Origin: Prevotella sp. S7-1-8
Lineage (GTDB): Bacteria; Bacteroidota; Bacteroidia; Bacteroidales; Bacteroidaceae
Assembly: GCF_000758925.1 (NCBI RefSeq)
Contig: NZ_JRNC01000031.1
Location: 44,612-108,611, forward strand
Reading direction: 5' to 3'
Length of the DNA: 64,000 nucleotides
Shown: positions 9,558-18,289 of the stretch, in pieces
How the letters are laid out: every line of letters starts with the position of its first letter
How positions within the stretch are numbered: the stretch's first letter is position 1
The notes under the pieces: model-generated
What the model was told of the DNA's origin: nothing
What the model saw: only the letters and a program-made list of their open reading frames with translations
The model's database searches: none
Translations under genes and position numbers: made by a program

Positions 9558-10349
9558 ATGGATATCATCACTCGCAACTTTTTCAGACTGCTTCGTTCTG
9601 GCGCCCTCAACGAGTACGAGCAATTGGAGCCAATGTCCAATTTTAAATGGGACCGCCTCGACCGCATGGTACGCGCGCAGCATGTGGAGGCTCCCGCGCA
9701 AAAAGGGGTGCGAAACCACCAATTCGACGCCATGATGAATATTCCCAAACGTCTTGTCCGGGACGACATGGACACATCTGACGAAGAAAACAACGCCAGC
9801 CTCAGCAATCGCATACTGAACCATCGCCTGCGTAAAATCATAGAGGCGGAGCGCCACGCCATCGACACCAACATGGCTTCGATAGAGGTGCTCAATATCA
9901 TCGTGGCCAACATTTCGGGCATGCTCAACAAGGGAATGATGCTCAGTGGCATCATCCGTTTGGGCAGCTACCTGCGCAACAAGGGCGACAAGGTGGATTT
10001 CGTCAAGCTGGAAACATGGCTCGGCAAGCTGCACATTCGGCGCATGGCACAACTGCAAGGCAGCATGCTCATGGCCGTATTCAATTTTGACCAAGACGAG
10101 ATACCATTTGTCACACGGGAGGAACCCGCCGCTTACAAATTAGTGTTGCGCTCCGTGTCGCACACCGCCATTGACACCGCGGAGGAGTGGCACTTCAGGC
10201 AAAGCCGCTCGGGATTTGTGCAAAACAATTCCACCTTGTTGCGCCGAAACCTGCGCCGAAGTCTACGCTACATAGCATACGCCCCTCTCGAGACAGTGAG
10301 CAACTACCTGCACAACTTTGCACGCTCATTGCAAGAAATAGAAGAATAG
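9558..10349 (+). CDS. Conserved Bacteroidales hypothetical protein
   Basis: The 263-residue protein begins MDIITRNFFRLLRSGALNEY and has the look of a family I remember as widespread but uncharacterised in Bacteroidales, sometimes with a weak resemblance to nucleotidyltransferase-like proteins at the N-terminus. It is rich in Arg and predicted helical, with no signal peptide or membrane segment. No catalytic motif can be identified with confidence. It stands alone: 195 bp from the LacI gene, with a large gap downstream occupied by a copy of the compound repeat. The 195-bp gap upstream shows nothing notable. Confidence 0.65.
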   Translation: MDIITRNFFRLLRSGALNEYEQLEPMSNFKWDRLDRMVRAQHVEAPAQKGVRNHQFDAMMNIPKRLVRDDMDTSDEENNASLSNRILNHRLRKIIEAERHAIDTNMASIEVLNIIVANISGMLNKGMMLSGIIRLGSYLRNKGDKVDFVKLETWLGKLHIRRMAQLQGSMLMAVFNFDQDEIPFVTREEPAAYKLVLRSVSHTAIDTAEEWHFRQSRSGFVQNNSTLLRRNLRRSLRYIAYAPLETVSNYLHNFARSLQEIEE

Positions 10350-10500
10350 TGTCTAAAAGTATGGCAAAGACTATGGCCGACAATCGTTTTTGTCAATAAT
10401 TCATCACGAAAAAAGACGCTTGGAAAACCATCCTCACAGAGCGCGGCTTGTTTTTTCTCCAACTGTCCGCACACTTTTTAGAGCCATAAACCCAGAGCCA

Positions 10501-10797
10501 GCAAGTCCATTTTAACCTTCGCCCTGACGATTAAGGCCTTTTGGCAACATGTTTAAGCCCTGAACGTACCGCGTTCACGGCTCAATCGCGTCGCCTTGAG
10601 GCATTAATCGCGTCGCGATAAAGGCCCAATCGGGGCGCGGAGAAATTCCGACGAAAACGTCACAACTCCAAAAACGCCGTAAAATTCCATTTATCAGCAA
10701 TTTGCGAAACATGCCCATTTTTGGCGTATTTCAAACAAAAGGTGTCGCATTCTCAAATTCGTCAAGCATAAGAAGGGTTTTGTAAAGTTTTTTATCC
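10501..10797 (+). repeat. Compound intergenic element, copy 2
   Basis: Six consecutive 22-nt units fill 10501-10632; the last three end CTCAATCG, TTAATCG and CCCAATCG in register. TTGCGAAA follows at 10702, exactly 70 nt after the array, and AGAAGGGTTTTGTAAAG with a T-run begins at 10771. The element fills most of the 10350-10938 gap; the flanks 10350-10500 and 10798-10938 show nothing else I recognise. Order and spacing match the other four copies. Confidence 0.8.
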
Positions 10798-10938
10798 ATA
10801 GCGATACTGCGTCATCACACAACGCTTTTTTGTCATGCCAACAACCATGTTTCGCGATTGGCACACATCATACACCATAGGTTTTTGGAGCCAACGCAAA
10901 CAAAAAATATAATAATAACCGATCGTGTCACGTTATCT

Positions 10939-13026
10939 ATGAAGATGAAAAGAAGCCCCCTTTATATATTAACGCTTTTTTTGGCAACGACGTTGCTCAT
11001 GGCATGCGGCGCCGAGAGAAACATCAAGCGCGCCGAGAGACACTTGGCTCTTGGAGAATACTATGGCGCAGCCAACGAGCTCAAGCAAGCGTACCGAAAA
11101 ACCGAAGCCAAAAACAGAGACCAGCGAGGGCGTATCGCCAAGGAAATGGCCTACTGCTATGACAAGGGATTGCAAACAGCCAAGGGCATCGCGGCATACC
11201 GAAACGCCATACGCTACAACCAAGCCGACGCCAACGACCACTTGCGATTGGGACGGCTGCTATTAAAAAACGGCAGCTACAAGGAGGCGAAAGACGAATT
11301 CAAATTGGTTTTGGACTCTCTTCCGGCAAACGCCTTGGCCAAGGCCGGAATGGCATCGTGCGCAAACGCTCCCCTTGCCAAGCAATCGGGCAGCAGGTAC
11401 ACGGTGAAAAAAGCGGACGTCTTCAACTCACGAAAAGCCGACTATTCGCCCATGTTGGCAGGCGACAACTTTGACCAGCTCTATTTCACCTCCACGCGCA
11501 ACGAGGCGACAGGCAGTGAGCTTAGTGACATAACGGGCGCCAAGCCGGCGGACATTTTTGTCTCCGAGAAAGACGAAAACGGCAAATGGGGTAAGCCAAG
11601 GCCAGTGGACGGCGGCCTGAACACTGTTTTTGACGAGGGGGCCACCTGCCTCTCCACGGACGGGAGGGAGATGTTTCTCACCCAATGCGCCACAGACCCC
11701 AAATATCCACGATACGCCCAAATCGTGAAATCAAATCGCTCTGACGCCGCATGGAGCAAAGCCACCGAGGTGAGGCTCACCAACGACACGCTCTCAAGCT
11801 ACGCCCACCCAGCCATCTCGCCCGATGGGCAATGGCTCTATTTTGTATCGGACATGCCGGGAGGCAAGGGCGGTTTGGATATTTGGCGAGTGCGCATAAC
11901 GCCCACCGGCTATGGGGGCGTGGAAAATTTAGGGACGCCAGTCAACACCGAGGGCAACGAGATGTTTCCCACTTTCAGGCCAAACGGCGACCTGTACTTC
12001 TCCAGCGACGGACATCCGGGCATGGGAGGCTTGGACGTTTTCATAGCCAAGGTGGGCAAAGACCATCGCTATCACTTGTCACACCCAGGGTATCCGCTCA
12101 ACTCGCAGGGCGACGATTTCGGCCTAACCTTCGAGGGCGTGTATAACCGGGGCTACTTCTGCTCAAACCGAAATGACGGCCGCGGCTGGGACCACATCTA
12201 CTCTTTTGAGAACCCGGAGATTGTGCAAACTGTCAAAGGGTGGGTATACGAGATGGACGGCTACGAGCTGCCAGCCGCCCAAGTGTACGTGGTGGGAAAC
12301 GATGGCACCAACGAGCGACTGAGCGTGCGCGGCGATGGGTCGTTCACAAAGATACTGGACGAGGGTGTCACATACTTGTTTTTGGCCACCTGCAAAGGTT
12401 TTCTAAATCACGAAGAGGAAGTGACGGCATTGGCCAATCCCAAAGAATCGCGAGAAACCACGTTGCAGTTTGCCTTGGCCAACATCTCCGCGCCGACGTT
12501 GATAGACAATATTTTCTATGATTTCGACAAGGCTACATTGCGCGACTCCTCAAAGATGGCATTGGACAAGCTGGTGCGATTGCTCAACGAAAACCCCAAC
12601 ATTACGATCGAATTGAGCGCACACGCCGACTACAAAGGGGCGGCCGCATACAACAAAAGATTGTCGCAAAAACGAGCCGAGGCGGTGGTGGCGTATCTCA
12701 TAGGCCATGGCATCGCGGCCGACAGGCTCACCCCCAAGGGCTACGGAAAAGAGAGACCGAAAACCATCAAGAAAAAATTGACGGAGAAATTGACATGGCT
12801 AAAAGAGGGCGACGTGCTTACGGAGGCGTTTATCAAAGCCATTAAAGATAAGAAAAAACAAGAAATTTGCAATCAGCTGAACAGACGCACGGAGTTCAGC
12901 GTGCTACGCACTACATACGGCATGTTCGACAAGAATGGAAAATTGAAAAATCCACCCAAGCCGAAAGAAAACGCGAAAGAAAAAGAGGGACTTTACGAAA
13001 ACGACGCGAACGTCATCGTTGAGTGA
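10939..13026 (+). CDS. PorE-like OmpA-family outer-membrane lipoprotein with TPR and beta-propeller
   Basis: I start at ATG 10939 because a lipoprotein signal follows at once (lipobox LLMAC, Cys23); the frame is open further upstream but without a signal. The 695-residue protein has TPR-like helices (about 30-130), a PD40/WD40-like propeller with repeated SPDGQWLYFVSD-type strands (about 150-440), a carboxypeptidase-regulatory-like beta domain (about 450-530) and a C-terminal OmpA peptidoglycan-binding domain (YDFDKATL to RLTPKGYGKERP). This order matches PorE, a type IX secretion component, though other Bacteroidetes OmpA lipoproteins share it. Its last 14 bp overlap the end of the convergent gene. 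Confidence 0.85.
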   Translation: MKMKRSPLYILTLFLATTLLMACGAERNIKRAERHLALGEYYGAANELKQAYRKTEAKNRDQRGRIAKEMAYCYDKGLQTAKGIAAYRNAIRYNQADANDHLRLGRLLLKNGSYKEAKDEFKLVLDSLPANALAKAGMASCANAPLAKQSGSRYTVKKADVFNSRKADYSPMLAGDNFDQLYFTSTRNEATGSELSDITGAKPADIFVSEKDENGKWGKPRPVDGGLNTVFDEGATCLSTDGREMFLTQCATDPKYPRYAQIVKSNRSDAAWSKATEVRLTNDTLSSYAHPAISPDGQWLYFVSDMPGGKGGLDIWRVRITPTGYGGVENLGTPVNTEGNEMFPTFRPNGDLYFSSDGHPGMGGLDVFIAKVGKDHRYHLSHPGYPLNSQGDDFGLTFEGVYNRGYFCSNRNDGRGWDHIYSFENPEIVQTVKGWVYEMDGYELPAAQVYVVGNDGTNERLSVRGDGSFTKILDEGVTYLFLATCKGFLNHEEEVTALANPKESRETTLQFALANISAPTLIDNIFYDFDKATLRDSSKMALDKLVRLLNENPNITIELSAHADYKGAAAYNKRLSQKRAEAVVAYLIGHGIAADRLTPKGYGKERPKTIKKKLTEKLTWLKEGDVLTEAFIKAIKDKKKQEICNQLNRRTEFSVLRTTYGMFDKNGKLKNPPKPKENAKEKEGLYENDANVIVE

Positions 13027-13369
13027 CGCTAACATTATAAAATCCCACCAACGCCAACAAGGCCATCGTAGCCCATAGCCACACGAGCGAGAACAAGCTC
13101 AGATGGATAGAAGCGACATACCCAATGACGTCGCCCACAAAATTAGACGCGATGGCACGCAGGTCACCCAACCCATTAAACACAATGAACAACGCCACGC
13201 CTACCATAAGGCAGAAGATAGACCATGCCGCGTTTACACGTTTAGCGCGCAAGGGCAACCTGCGCATGACTTTGTGAGAAAAGCCATCGTCTGGAATGTC
13301 TCGCTTGAACGAGCTGAAAAACTGCTCCAAGAGTTGGTCGTCGGTTTTTATTTCATTATCATTTCTCAT
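13013..13369 (-). CDS. DUF5056-like small membrane protein, putative sigma-factor partner
   Basis: The 118-residue protein has a cytoplasmic N-terminus (about 1-45) with DDQLLEQFFSSF and FSHKVMRRLP, the pattern I recall for DUF5056, then two membrane helices (about 48-68 and 88-112). It lies 51 nt downstream of an ECF sigma-factor gene in the same direction, so an anti-sigma-like role is plausible, but it lacks any zinc-finger motif. It overlaps the end of the convergent PorE-like gene by 14 bp. Confidence 0.75.
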   Translation of the reverse strand: MRNDNEIKTDDQLLEQFFSSFKRDIPDDGFSHKVMRRLPLRAKRVNAAWSIFCLMVGVALFIVFNGLGDLRAIASNFVGDVIGYVASIHLSLFSLVWLWATMALLALVGFYNVSVTQR

Positions 13370-13420
13370 TGAGGTAATATATAATCTTTTTTGCCATAAA
13401 TATTTAAACGATCTCGCACA

Positions 13421-13957
13421 TCACCCATACCCATTGGCACGGAGAAAATTCGCCATTTTCTTCTTGCCTCTCGCCAAATGGCTTTTAACCGTGTTTTCCG
13501 GTATCTCGGTTATCGCTGAGATTTTGTCGATAGGTTGTCCCTCCATGAGCTGGAGAGTGATGCAGACACGCTCGGAATGGTTGAGCAAACGCAACGCCTC
13601 GTAGATGTCCATCCGAAGGTTGCTGTCTATCCGTTCTGAGCATTTGCCCCTGACGGCGGTCGTCTCAAGATCGAGCGTGGACTTGCGACCGCGCACATGG
13701 TCATAGAACACATTGTAGGCTATGCGGAAAAGCCACGTAAGGAAAGAGGACTTGCCTTGGAACTGGTCTATATGCGTATAAGCTTTGACAAACGTGTCTT
13801 GGGCAAGGTCGTCGCTCAACTGACTGTCGCCGAGAGTCTGCGACAAAAGGAACCGCCGCACGGGCGACTGGTATTCACGCATCAACTTGCCGAAAGCGCG
13901 TTGATCATGAAAGACAGTCACCTGTTGGACCAAACTGATTTCCTCCGCGCGGTTCAC
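13421..13957 (-). CDS. RNA polymerase sigma-70 factor, ECF subfamily
   Basis: The 178-residue protein has region 2 (residues about 25-90, LAQDTFVKAYTHI and FLTWLFRIAYNVFYDHVRGR) and region 4 (about 120-175, EIPENTVKSHLARGKKKM, helix-turn-helix). The start is GTG at 13957, placed directly after the TAA stop of the upstream gene with no intervening base, so translation is probably coupled. The upstream DUF6249-like membrane protein and the downstream DUF5056-like protein complete a three-gene unit typical of Bacteroidales ECF loci. The regulon is unknown. Confidence 0.92.
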   Translation of the reverse strand: MNRAEEISLVQQVTVFHDQRAFGKLMREYQSPVRRFLLSQTLGDSQLSDDLAQDTFVKAYTHIDQFQGKSSFLTWLFRIAYNVFYDHVRGRKSTLDLETTAVRGKCSERIDSNLRMDIYEALRLLNHSERVCITLQLMEGQPIDKISAITEIPENTVKSHLARGKKKMANFLRANGYG

Positions 13958-14575
13958 TTACTTGGATGTTTTACTGATAACCACTTGTCCTACACCCCAA
14001 CACACGATCAGCGCGCCCACTCCCATGAGAACTCCCGCTCCCCAGATGGCGAACATGAGAAACAGCCCCGCGCCAATGGCAATATTCTTGATGCCTCGTT
14101 TGCGATAATCTTCAGGTGTCTCGTTCACCATCGGTTTCACCTCCTCGGGTATGGGGCGTCCAGTTTCCATCGCTTTCTCAACCAAGGCAACACGGGAATT
14201 GTGGCGATTGATGAAGTATCTGATTACCAAAAACAAGATTATTAATGGCGCAAGCACGAAGATCAATCCAATCAGCATGGCGAAAATAATGATAACAACG
14301 GTACCGAAACCCAACGTTCCTGTCAACAGTTCCTTGACAAATTTGTCTGGACCGGAGACGTCATCAATGTCATGGCCCATGGCCGAAGCGGTGTAAGTGC
14401 TGTCCTCGTCACCTGCCAACGTGGCGGAGGTGGTGTCCGAATAGGCCTCCATACGATCGTGCCTGGCAGAGTCCGCGAGTTCCACTTGTGGATGATGGCG
14501 ATGCCGTGGTTTCACCCCGGAGGCGTTGACGCTAAGGGAGAAGACCATTATTAAAGTTAAAACAATCTGTTTCAT
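13958..14575 (-). CDS. DUF6249-like membrane protein
   Basis: The 205-residue protein starts with a signal peptide (about 1-19), then a polar, acidic, His-rich external segment to about residue 85. Two hydrophobic stretches follow (about 88-122, a long one, and 165-200), separated by a cytoplasmic loop containing KAMETGRPIPEEVKPM. This loop is the hallmark I associate with DUF6249 proteins that accompany ECF sigma factors. It is the first gene of the sigma operon and abuts the sigma start codon. Its function is unknown; sensing envelope stress is a guess. Confidence 0.75.
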   Translation of the reverse strand: MKQIVLTLIMVFSLSVNASGVKPRHRHHPQVELADSARHDRMEAYSDTTSATLAGDEDSTYTASAMGHDIDDVSGPDKFVKELLTGTLGFGTVVIIIFAMLIGLIFVLAPLIILFLVIRYFINRHNSRVALVEKAMETGRPIPEEVKPMVNETPEDYRKRGIKNIAIGAGLFLMFAIWGAGVLMGVGALIVCWGVGQVVISKTSK

Positions 14576-14654
14576 TTGCGCTTGTTTATTTATATTATTC
14601 TGACCGTAAGACGAAACGGCCGCGTGAATAGTTGCAAAGTAACAGAAAAAAAAC

Positions 14655-14662
14655 TATTTTTG
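14655..14662 (+). promoter_or_regulatory. -7 box for the rRNA methyltransferase gene
   Basis: TATTTTTG matches TAnnTTTG 21 nt before ATG 14683. Because it lies downstream of the more upstream in-frame start codon at 14632, it decides the start. Confidence 0.6.
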
Positions 14663-14682
14663 CAAAACGAAATACGTTTACC

Positions 14683-16158
14683 ATGACTTTACCCAAGGAT
14701 TTCGAGACCTATACACGCGCGCTGATGGGCGACGAGCTTTATGACACGCTATGTCGCGGTTTGGCATCCGAGCCTCCCGTCAGCATACGTCTAAACCCAT
14801 TCAAGACCATGACACACAAGGGTATGGCAACCGCCATGGTGGAGAATTGTGAGGCCACGCGTGTGGGGTGGAACGCTGATGGGATGTACCTGCCGCGCCG
14901 CCCCAACTTCACGTTCGATCCCTTGTTCCACGCAGGGCTGTACTATGTGCAGGAGGCTTCGTCCATGTTCGTGGGGCATGTGTTGCGACAATTGGTGGAC
15001 AAGCCTGTGGCAATGCTCGACCTATGCGCCGCCCCGGGGGGAAAGACCACGGCTGCGAGGGCGGCCCTGCCGGAGGGAAGCGTGCTCGTGGCCAATGAGC
15101 CGGTAAAGGCGCGGGCGTCCATCTTGTTGGAGAACATGCTGAAATTTGGGCACCAAGACGTGATGGTGACCAACAATTACCCAAGGGATTACAAACAAAG
15201 CGGATTAAAATTTGACGTTGTTCTCACAGATGTGCCTTGCTCTGGCGAGGGTATGTTCAGAAAGGATGAGGGCGCGATAGCCGAATGGAGCGTTGAAAAC
15301 GTGGATAAATGCCGCAACCTTCAACGTTCCATCGTGCAGGATATTTGGCCCTGCCTGAACGAGGGTGGCTTGCTCATCTACTCTACCTGCACGTTCAACA
15401 CGCGCGAAAACGAGGAAAACGCGGAATGGATAGCCAAGACGCTCGGCGCCGACTGGATCGAGATAGAAACCGCCCCGGAGTGGAACATCGCCGGGGCGAT
15501 AGGATGCCCCGAGCCGATGTACAGGTTCATCCCCGGCAAAACAAAAGGCGAGGGACTGTTTGTGGCAGCGCTGAGAAAACATGGCGAGCGTTCTGCCACT
15601 TTGGAAATCCCAGAAAAAGGCAACGGGAAAAACTCGCACAAAAACAAACGTGACAAAAGAACAGGGCCTCCAAGACGAGCGGCTGAAAGTTTGGCCGGCA
15701 AATGGATAGTGGGCGACTTTGCCACCATGGAGAGCAACGAGGGGCTCGTGGCCATCCCCAATCGATGGTTGGCACTATACGACCATGCCATGAAAACGCT
15801 TCGTGTGCTTCACGCCGGCGTGACATTGGGAAAGCGAAAAGGCCATGATATTATTCCAGACATATCCCTTGCGCTTTCCACAAAACTCAATAACGAAGCC
15901 TTCGCAAGTGTTGAGACCGACTGGGCCACAACCGTCAGGTTCTTGAGAAAAGAGAGCATAACACTTCCCCCAAGCGCGCCACGAGGTTTTGTCCTCATTA
16001 AATTTAAAGGACATCCCATCGGATTTGTCAAAAACATAGGCACGCGAGCCAACAATCTTTACCCTCAGGAATGGAAGATTAAGACCTCGCACATACCCGA
16101 GACACCCATACAAGTATTGCCCATAGAAATCTCCCGAAGTCGCCAATATGAAGATTAG
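14683..16158 (+). CDS. RsmF-like rRNA m5C methyltransferase (NOL1/NOP2/Sun family)
   Basis: The protein (491 residues from ATG 14683) transfers a methyl group from SAM to C5 of a cytosine in RNA, most likely 16S rRNA. SAM motif I is LDLCAAPGGKTT (112-124). The two catalytic cysteines are in DVPCSGEGMF (C186) and YSTCTFN (C236). A basic linker rich in Lys and Asn (about 310-330) leads to a C-terminal PUA-like domain ending around GFVKNIG, as in RsmF/YebU. Its end overlaps the DHFR start by 11 bp, so the two are co-transcribed. The exact target base is inferred only. Confidence 0.9.
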   Translation: MTLPKDFETYTRALMGDELYDTLCRGLASEPPVSIRLNPFKTMTHKGMATAMVENCEATRVGWNADGMYLPRRPNFTFDPLFHAGLYYVQEASSMFVGHVLRQLVDKPVAMLDLCAAPGGKTTAARAALPEGSVLVANEPVKARASILLENMLKFGHQDVMVTNNYPRDYKQSGLKFDVVLTDVPCSGEGMFRKDEGAIAEWSVENVDKCRNLQRSIVQDIWPCLNEGGLLIYSTCTFNTRENEENAEWIAKTLGADWIEIETAPEWNIAGAIGCPEPMYRFIPGKTKGEGLFVAALRKHGERSATLEIPEKGNGKNSHKNKRDKRTGPPRRAAESLAGKWIVGDFATMESNEGLVAIPNRWLALYDHAMKTLRVLHAGVTLGKRKGHDIIPDISLALSTKLNNEAFASVETDWATTVRFLRKESITLPPSAPRGFVLIKFKGHPIGFVKNIGTRANNLYPQEWKIKTSHIPETPIQVLPIEISRSRQYED

Positions 16159-16615
16159 CGTTATCGTGGCAATGGCCATCAACCGTGCTATTGGTTATGA
16201 GAACCACTTACCCTGGCACATACCGGAAGACCTTCGGCGCTTCAAGGCACTCACGTTGGGTCACGCTGTCATAATGGGAAGAAAGACGTTTGAATCGCTT
16301 CCCTGCGGAGCGCTTCCGCAAAGAAGGAATATCGTGATCAGCTCCACCAAGCGACATTTAGATGGATGCGAGGTGTATCCCTCTGTAGAAAAGGCCATTG
16401 AGGCTTGCGAAGATGAGCCGAAGGTGTTTGTCATAGGCGGCGAGAGCGTTTACAGACAATTCCTTCCGATGGCCGACCACATTTATCTCACCTTAGTCGA
16501 ATGTCGTCCCAACAAGGCAGACTCTTTCTTTCCGGAGATAGATATGGCTAAATGGCAAGAAATAAAAAAGGAAAAACACGACGGTTTTTCCTTTATTGAG
16601 TATGAGGCTATATAA
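16148..16615 (+). CDS. folA: Dihydrofolate reductase
   Basis: The enzyme reduces dihydrofolate to tetrahydrofolate with NADPH. The 155-residue length is typical. MAINRAIGYENHLPWHIPEDL holds the substrate loop with the catalytic acid D28 (E. coli D27); VIMGRKTFESLP and FVIGGESVYRQFLP are the cofactor-binding motifs. It overlaps the methyltransferase gene by 11 bp and ends 11 bp before the convergent Lrp gene, with no clear terminator between them. Confidence 0.95.
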   Translation: MKISVIVAMAINRAIGYENHLPWHIPEDLRRFKALTLGHAVIMGRKTFESLPCGALPQRRNIVISSTKRHLDGCEVYPSVEKAIEACEDEPKVFVIGGESVYRQFLPMADHIYLTLVECRPNKADSFFPEIDMAKWQEIKKEKHDGFSFIEYEAI

Positions 16616-16626
16616 CAGTCTGCGCA

Positions 16627-17127
16627 CTAATCCTCACCATCAACTTCATTGTCGTCTTCCTCATCGTTTCCCGGCATGGGCAACTGCCGGTCTATGACGG
16701 CATTAAAACTCACGATAGTCTCACTTCGCGACAAACCCAACGGCTGCAATTTGTCGTGAATAATATTCAACATGTCATGATTGTTCTTGGCGTATATCTT
16801 GATGAACATATCGTAACCGCCCGTTGTATAATGACATTCGGTAACCTCTGGTATCTGCCGAAGCTTCTCGACCACATCGTCAAAACTCGATGGATCCTTA
16901 AGGAACAAGCCCACGTAAGCGCAAGTCTCATACCCTATTTTCTCAGGATTGATGATAAACTCAGAGCCTTTCAACACTCCCAACGCCGTGAGTTTCTGAA
17001 TACGTTGGTGTATCGCCGCACCACTAACATTACACGAGCGCGCTACCTCCAAGAACGGAACGCGAGCATCTGCAGCTATAAGTCTTAAAATTTTTCTATC
17101 TAACGAATCTAAATTGTGACGTGCCAT
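16627..17127 (-). CDS. Lrp/AsnC-family transcriptional regulator
   Basis: The 166-residue protein has an N-terminal AsnC winged helix (LDRKILRLIAADARVPFLEV to SGAAIHQRIQKL, residues about 7-50) and a C-terminal RAM domain (about 70-145) with GGYDMFIKIYAKN, the amino-acid-sensing dimerisation fold. An acidic tail closes it. It stands alone between the DHFR and ExbD genes with its own -7 box. The effector is not predictable; autoregulation is common in the family. Confidence 0.92.
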   Translation of the reverse strand: MARHNLDSLDRKILRLIAADARVPFLEVARSCNVSGAAIHQRIQKLTALGVLKGSEFIINPEKIGYETCAYVGLFLKDPSSFDDVVEKLRQIPEVTECHYTTGGYDMFIKIYAKNNHDMLNIIHDKLQPLGLSRSETIVSFNAVIDRQLPMPGNDEEDDNEVDGED

Positions 17128-17147
17128 ATTGTATCTTCATTTTTCCC

Positions 17148-17155
17148 CAAAGTTA
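17148..17155 (-). promoter_or_regulatory. -7 box for the Lrp-type gene
   Basis: TAACTTTG on the minus strand, 20 nt before the start at 17127, matches TAnnTTTG. Confidence 0.45.
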
Positions 17156-17276
17156 CAAAAAAAATGGAAAAATCATGTCTGTTTAGTACTTTTTAATTAT
17201 AAAATGTTATAGAAATTAACTATTTTCGCAATCAAAAACGTTCCGCTTATAGCTTCCACAGCGATAAACAACGCAA

Positions 17277-17741
17277 TTATTCTTTTCTTTTGTCAGCCGA
17301 ATAGGTTACGTGCGTGGCCTTGGCCTTTCTCAAAGCTTGCTTTACATCGGTTATAATTCCCATGCGCGTGTCGCGATCCGCCTTAATGGCGACGGTCATT
17401 ATCTCGCGGTCTTCCGGAAGCATTCGAGCCTGGTCAGCTGACACATAGTCCGCGACATCGTCAGCATTGACAAACCTGTCATTTATCTGAATATAGGTTT
17501 TACCGTCTTTCGCCAACTTTGTCCCCACTGCCGGTCGGCCTATATATATATAGGTGACAGCCGTCTTCTTGGTCAAACGCGTAAGCTCCGTACCCTGCGG
17601 CAACCTGTATTGAACCTTGACTGCCACCTTTTGCATGTGCGTGACAATCATAAAAAAGAAAAGAACCGTAAATATCAGATCTGGCAAGGAGGCCGTGTTG
17701 AGCCCCGGCACCTGTCGGTCACGGTGGCGAAACATGCTCAT
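17277..17741 (-). CDS. exbD: ExbD/TolR-family biopolymer transport protein (second copy)
   Basis: I choose ATG 17741, whose first bases overlap the stop of the preceding exbD in an ATGA; the longer open frame (to 17819) would read deep into that gene. The 154-residue protein has one membrane helix (about 18-35) preceded by VPGLNTASLPDLIFTVLFFF, with the proton-handling Asp of the family, then a periplasmic domain. It works with ExbB and TonB to couple proton motive force to outer-membrane transport. Last gene of the Exb cluster. Confidence 0.88.
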   Translation of the reverse strand: MSMFRHRDRQVPGLNTASLPDLIFTVLFFFMIVTHMQKVAVKVQYRLPQGTELTRLTKKTAVTYIYIGRPAVGTKLAKDGKTYIQINDRFVNADDVADYVSADQARMLPEDREIMTVAIKADRDTRMGIITDVKQALRKAKATHVTYSADKRKE

Positions 17742-18289
17742 GGCTCGCCTCCTTCCTGCTTGTCCGCGACATGATTGGGCATCGTTCCATTGTACTGCTC
17801 GGCTATACGTTGCGGACATTGGGCCATTATCACATCTCGTTGCTTGGGCAAAAGCGCGTCAAAGTCTTTTTTGAAAATCCTTTTGGCCACACTGTTTCGC
17901 CAGTTCTTATAGGCTGTCACCAACTCGTTTTGCAATTGAAAATAGGCATCATAACTTGCCTCCGGGGCCACGTCTATTTTGATAAGATGCCTTTTCCCCA
18001 TCCTTTTGACAAAACCCTCCACGCACATTCGCAACTTGTTGACAGGCAAAACGCGCCCATCAACAAACAGTTTGCCGTTTTCGTCAATACGCAAAACCAT
18101 CATCGTACCTTTAGCGACAAACGACTCTTGCCGCTCTTGTTTGTCCGCCGGCGGCAACTGTCGAGACAGCCCCTTGTCCATACCCATATTAGTGGTGACA
18201 AGAAAGAAGATCAACAACATAAAGGAAATGTCAGCCGTTGAGGTCGTGTTGAGCTCTGGAACGCTATGTCGACGACGGTAAAATCTCAT
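17738..18289 (-). CDS. exbD: ExbD/TolR-family biopolymer transport protein (first copy)
   Basis: The 183-residue protein has the ExbD N-terminus VPELNTTSTADISFMLLIFF with the conserved Asp before the single membrane helix (about 17-35), followed by a periplasmic domain longer than usual because of a helical, basic C-terminal extension (about 125-183). It overlaps both neighbours by 4 bp. Duplicated ExbD genes behind ExbB are the norm in Bacteroidetes. The two copies differ in the tail, so they may form heterodimers. Confidence 0.9.
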   Translation of the reverse strand: MRFYRRRHSVPELNTTSTADISFMLLIFFLVTTNMGMDKGLSRQLPPADKQERQESFVAKGTMMVLRIDENGKLFVDGRVLPVNKLRMCVEGFVKRMGKRHLIKIDVAPEASYDAYFQLQNELVTAYKNWRNSVAKRIFKKDFDALLPKQRDVIMAQCPQRIAEQYNGTMPNHVADKQEGGEP

